In this document: one piece after another, positions 5,029 through 6,663 of the stretch
Layout of the letters: each line of letters starts with the position of its first letter
Numbering within the stretch: position 1 is the stretch's first letter
DNA from: Bacillota bacterium
Lineage (GTDB): Bacteria > Bacillota > Clostridia > Acetivibrionales > Acetivibrionaceae
DNA: 6,663 nucleotides
Assembly (NCBI GenBank): GCA_023421115.1
Contig: JAEZUI010000093.1
Coordinates: forward strand, 1-6,663
Direction: 5' to 3'
Made by a program: the position numbers and the translations under genes
The notes under the pieces: generated by a model
What the model was told of the DNA's origin: nothing
Databases searched by the model: none
What the model saw: the letters and a program-made list of their open reading frames with translations, nothing else

Positions 5029-6414
5029 TCACACTAAAGTATTGACATAAGCAACAGGAAGAGCTTTAATAATACCCAACAAATAACTCCGCAGAATGGC
5101 AAAGTCAATAGAATCAACTGTACCGTTACAATTTACATCAGCTGCCTTTATACCGTTTTCATAGGGAAACTCCATGCTAAAACCAAGTAAATAGTTTCTC
5201 AGTAAAGCAAAGTCAATTGAATTGGCAAGTTTATCACCATTCAAATCTCCATAAATATAATCAGGAGTAGTATGCTTAGGTTGCGATAATTCTTGAATTC
5301 TGTTTTCAGTAACAGCTATCCTATAGTAATTATCAAGAGCTTGAATTTGGTCTTTTGAAACAAGCTGAGAGTAAGAATTTTTTATTGCGTTGTTAGTATC
5401 ATCCAATAAACCTTTTAACAATTCTATATCTGAAATCAATGAAGCGGCTTGTGTATTCTCGGGAAGTTTATCTAGTGTATTTATTACAGAAATAATTGAG
5501 TTTTCTTTTTCTAATTTTAGACTAAGCGAGTCGCTATTACCCCAAATCAAAACTGTACCATCTTGTTTTACAGCTAATGAATGTAAATCTCCTGCATCAA
5601 TCGACTTGATATTTCCAGCATTATCAGGGATAGAGCACTGTCCGTCATAATTTCTTCCCCATGCTATTACGGTACCATCTTTCTTTAGAACAAGCGAATG
5701 ATGTGATCCGGAGCTGATTGCAATAATATTGTTAACATTTTGGGGTATTTTACACTGATTATAGCTGTCATCTCCCCAAACAACAACAGTGCCATCATCC
5801 TTTAATGCCAAAGAATGTGTTGCACCAGCACTAATTGCTACTATATGACTTTTGGCTTCAAGAGGAACAGTGCACTCACCATATGTATTCCTTCCCCATG
5901 CTATTACTGAGCCATCATTTTTTAATGCTAGAGAATGGCTTAAACCAGCAGAGATAGCAATAACATCACTTTTTACTTCTGAAGGCATTTTGTAGATATC
6001 ATCCCAGCTAACTACTGAGCCGTCTGTTTTCAATGCCAAAGAGTGTCCGCCTGCAGAAATAGCTTTAACTCCGCTTTTAAACTCTGAGGGTATTTCATAC
6101 ATATTCTTAGTTCCCCAAGCTTCAACGGAACCGTCAGCCTTTAATGCAAGAGAATGGGTCAATCCGGCAGATATGTCTGTAAATATACCGCTAGGAGGAT
6201 AACATTGCAGTAAATTGTTTCTACCCCAAGCTATAATCTCTCCGTTCTTATCAAGTGCAAGGGAAAAACTTCCTCCCGCAGAAATCTTATTAACCAAGGG
6301 GGAATCCTTCAATGTATCATTGGAAAAAACGCTTATTGCACTAATTGAGTTAACAAATAATGATATAAGAGTAATAAATAATAAACTTTTTAACCTTTTT
6401 TTAGTTCTTAACAT
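5029..6414 (-). CDS. Secreted RCC1-repeat protein with C-terminal type I dockerin
   Basis: The protein has 461 residues. The N-terminus (MLRTKKRLK, then a hydrophobic stretch to about residue 26, SISA) is a signal peptide, so it is exported. Residues 44-292 hold seven copies of SAGxxHSLALKxDGxVxxWG with the closing Trp at 63, 100, 137, 173, 213, 252 and 291, spaced 36-40. This predicts a seven-bladed RCC1-type propeller built from short repeats. A helical, charged linker follows (about 300-380). Two dockerin repeats lie at 390-411 and 426-447, each with Asp/Asn calcium-loop residues and ending SIDFAxLRxYLLG. The dockerin would dock it to a cohesin on a scaffoldin or the cell surface. No catalytic motif is seen, so a binding or regulatory role is more likely than hydrolysis. 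ATG 6412-6414 follows GAGGAG by 6 bases. Confidence 0.93.
   Translation of the reverse strand: MLRTKKRLKSLLFITLISLFVNSISAISVFSNDTLKDSPLVNKISAGGSFSLALDKNGEIIAWGRNNLLQCYPPSGIFTDISAGLTHSLALKADGSVEAWGTKNMYEIPSEFKSGVKAISAGGHSLALKTDGSVVSWDDIYKMPSEVKSDVIAISAGLSHSLALKNDGSVIAWGRNTYGECTVPLEAKSHIVAISAGATHSLALKDDGTVVVWGDDSYNQCKIPQNVNNIIAISSGSHHSLVLKKDGTVIAWGRNYDGQCSIPDNAGNIKSIDAGDLHSLAVKQDGTVLIWGNSDSLSLKLEKENSIISVINTLDKLPENTQAASLISDIELLKGLLDDTNNAIKNSYSQLVSKDQIQALDNYYRIAVTENRIQELSQPKHTTPDYIYGDLNGDKLANSIDFALLRNYLLGFSMEFPYENGIKAADVNCNGTVDSIDFAILRSYLLGIIKALPVAYVNTLV
5074..5247 (-). other. Type I dockerin domain (two calcium-binding repeats)
   Basis: Repeat 1 is residues 390-411 (DLNGDKLANSID...) and repeat 2 is 426-447 (DVNCNGTVDSID...), each 22 residues and separated by 14. 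Calcium-loop positions 1, 3, 5, 9 and 12 are D,N,D,N,D and D,N,N,D,D. Recognition positions 10, 11 and 17 are S, I and R in both, so the two binding faces are nearly symmetric. Cys at position 4 of repeat 2 replaces the usual Gly. Confidence 0.92.
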
Positions 6415-6452
6415 ACATAACTCCTCTGATAACTAGTAATAAATATAGTTAA

Positions 6453-6481
6453 ATTATACTTATTAGTAAATAATACCACAA
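6453..6481 (-). promoter_or_regulatory. Probable promoter of the RCC1-dockerin gene
   Basis: On the minus strand TTGTGG (6476-6481, 3/6 to -35), a 17-base spacer and a perfect TATAAT (6453-6458) lie about 40 bases before the ATG. This fits a housekeeping sigma-A promoter with a short leader. Confidence 0.55.
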
Positions 6482-6600
6482 TTAGAGGCAGAACTCAAGG
6501 ATATAAGCAATTGTTTATAGTTAATAACTTATACACCCACGGCAAATTCATGAAGAAATATAATGGAATCTAAGATATCTAAATAACAAATTATCAAAAT

Positions 6601-6641
6601 AAAAACTGGAATAACAAATATATAAAAGCATTCCAGTTTTT
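6601..6641. terminator. Strong bidirectional hairpin terminator near the right edge
   Basis: AAAAACTGGAAT (6601-6612) and ATTCCAGTTTTT (6630-6641) form a perfect 12-bp stem with a 17-base loop, and the ends are U-rich read either way. It insulates the dockerin gene from whatever lies to the right. The rest of 6482-6600 shows no gene. Confidence 0.75.
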
Positions 6642-6663
6642 GTTTTGCGTGCGCATGTTAAAT

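Noticed and set aside
5390..5650. Plus-strand open frame opposite the RCC1-dockerin gene
   Set aside because: It is the complement of repeat-coding DNA, has no ribosome site and no recognisable protein.
5540..6300. Regularly spaced similar DNA segments (about 110-120 bases), CRISPR-like at first sight
   Set aside because: They are the coding units of the RCC1 protein repeats; the DNA copies are diverged and in frame, with no conserved short repeats and unique spacers.

Overview
The window looks like AT-rich chromosomal DNA from an anaerobic, cellulosome-producing clostridium (Ruminiclostridium / Acetivibrio type). The main reason is a secreted protein ending in a type I dockerin. A DUF4363-DUF421 membrane-protein pair, strong GGAGG ribosome sites and TTG starts also fit Clostridia. 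The exact genus cannot be set from the sequence alone.

Layout. (1) Bases 1-2663 are one complete IS66-family insertion sequence. It has near-perfect 22-bp terminal inverted repeats and the genes tnpA, tnpB and tnpC on the minus strand, with a terminator just inside the left end. Two inverted DnaA-box-like sites lie in the tnpB-tnpC gap. (2) The right end of the element sits inside a DUF421 (YetF-like) membrane-protein gene. That gene now loses its C-terminus and stops on a TAA supplied by the IS repeat. Its partner, a DUF4363 protein starting at TTG, lies upstream in the same operon. (3) Bases 3728-4055 (+) are a gene graveyard: a piece of an IS3-family OrfB transposase with a small frameshifting deletion, run into a fragment resembling the ChrB chromate-resistance N-terminal domain, closed by a hairpin terminator. 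(4) Bases 4345-4788 (+) encode an intact FMN-binding split-barrel protein of the pyridoxamine 5'-phosphate oxidase type. (5) Bases 4805-4982 (-) are an unlisted broken second copy of the DUF4363 gene, with a 1-base deletion and no C-terminal half. (6) Bases 5029-6414 (-) encode a secreted protein with a seven-repeat RCC1-like propeller, a helical linker and a C-terminal dockerin. A promoter lies upstream of it, and a strong bidirectional hairpin terminator lies near the right edge.

How it fits together: the IS66 genes form a self-contained mobile unit unrelated to the host genes. Between it and the dockerin gene the region shows repeated damage: an IS66 insertion, an IS3 remnant, a truncated ChrB-like fragment and a duplicated then broken DUF4363 gene. 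The RCC1-dockerin protein is the most interesting intact gene: a probably non-catalytic propeller addressed to the cellulosome. I see no CRISPR array, tRNA, rRNA or defence system, and no coherent new multi-gene system.
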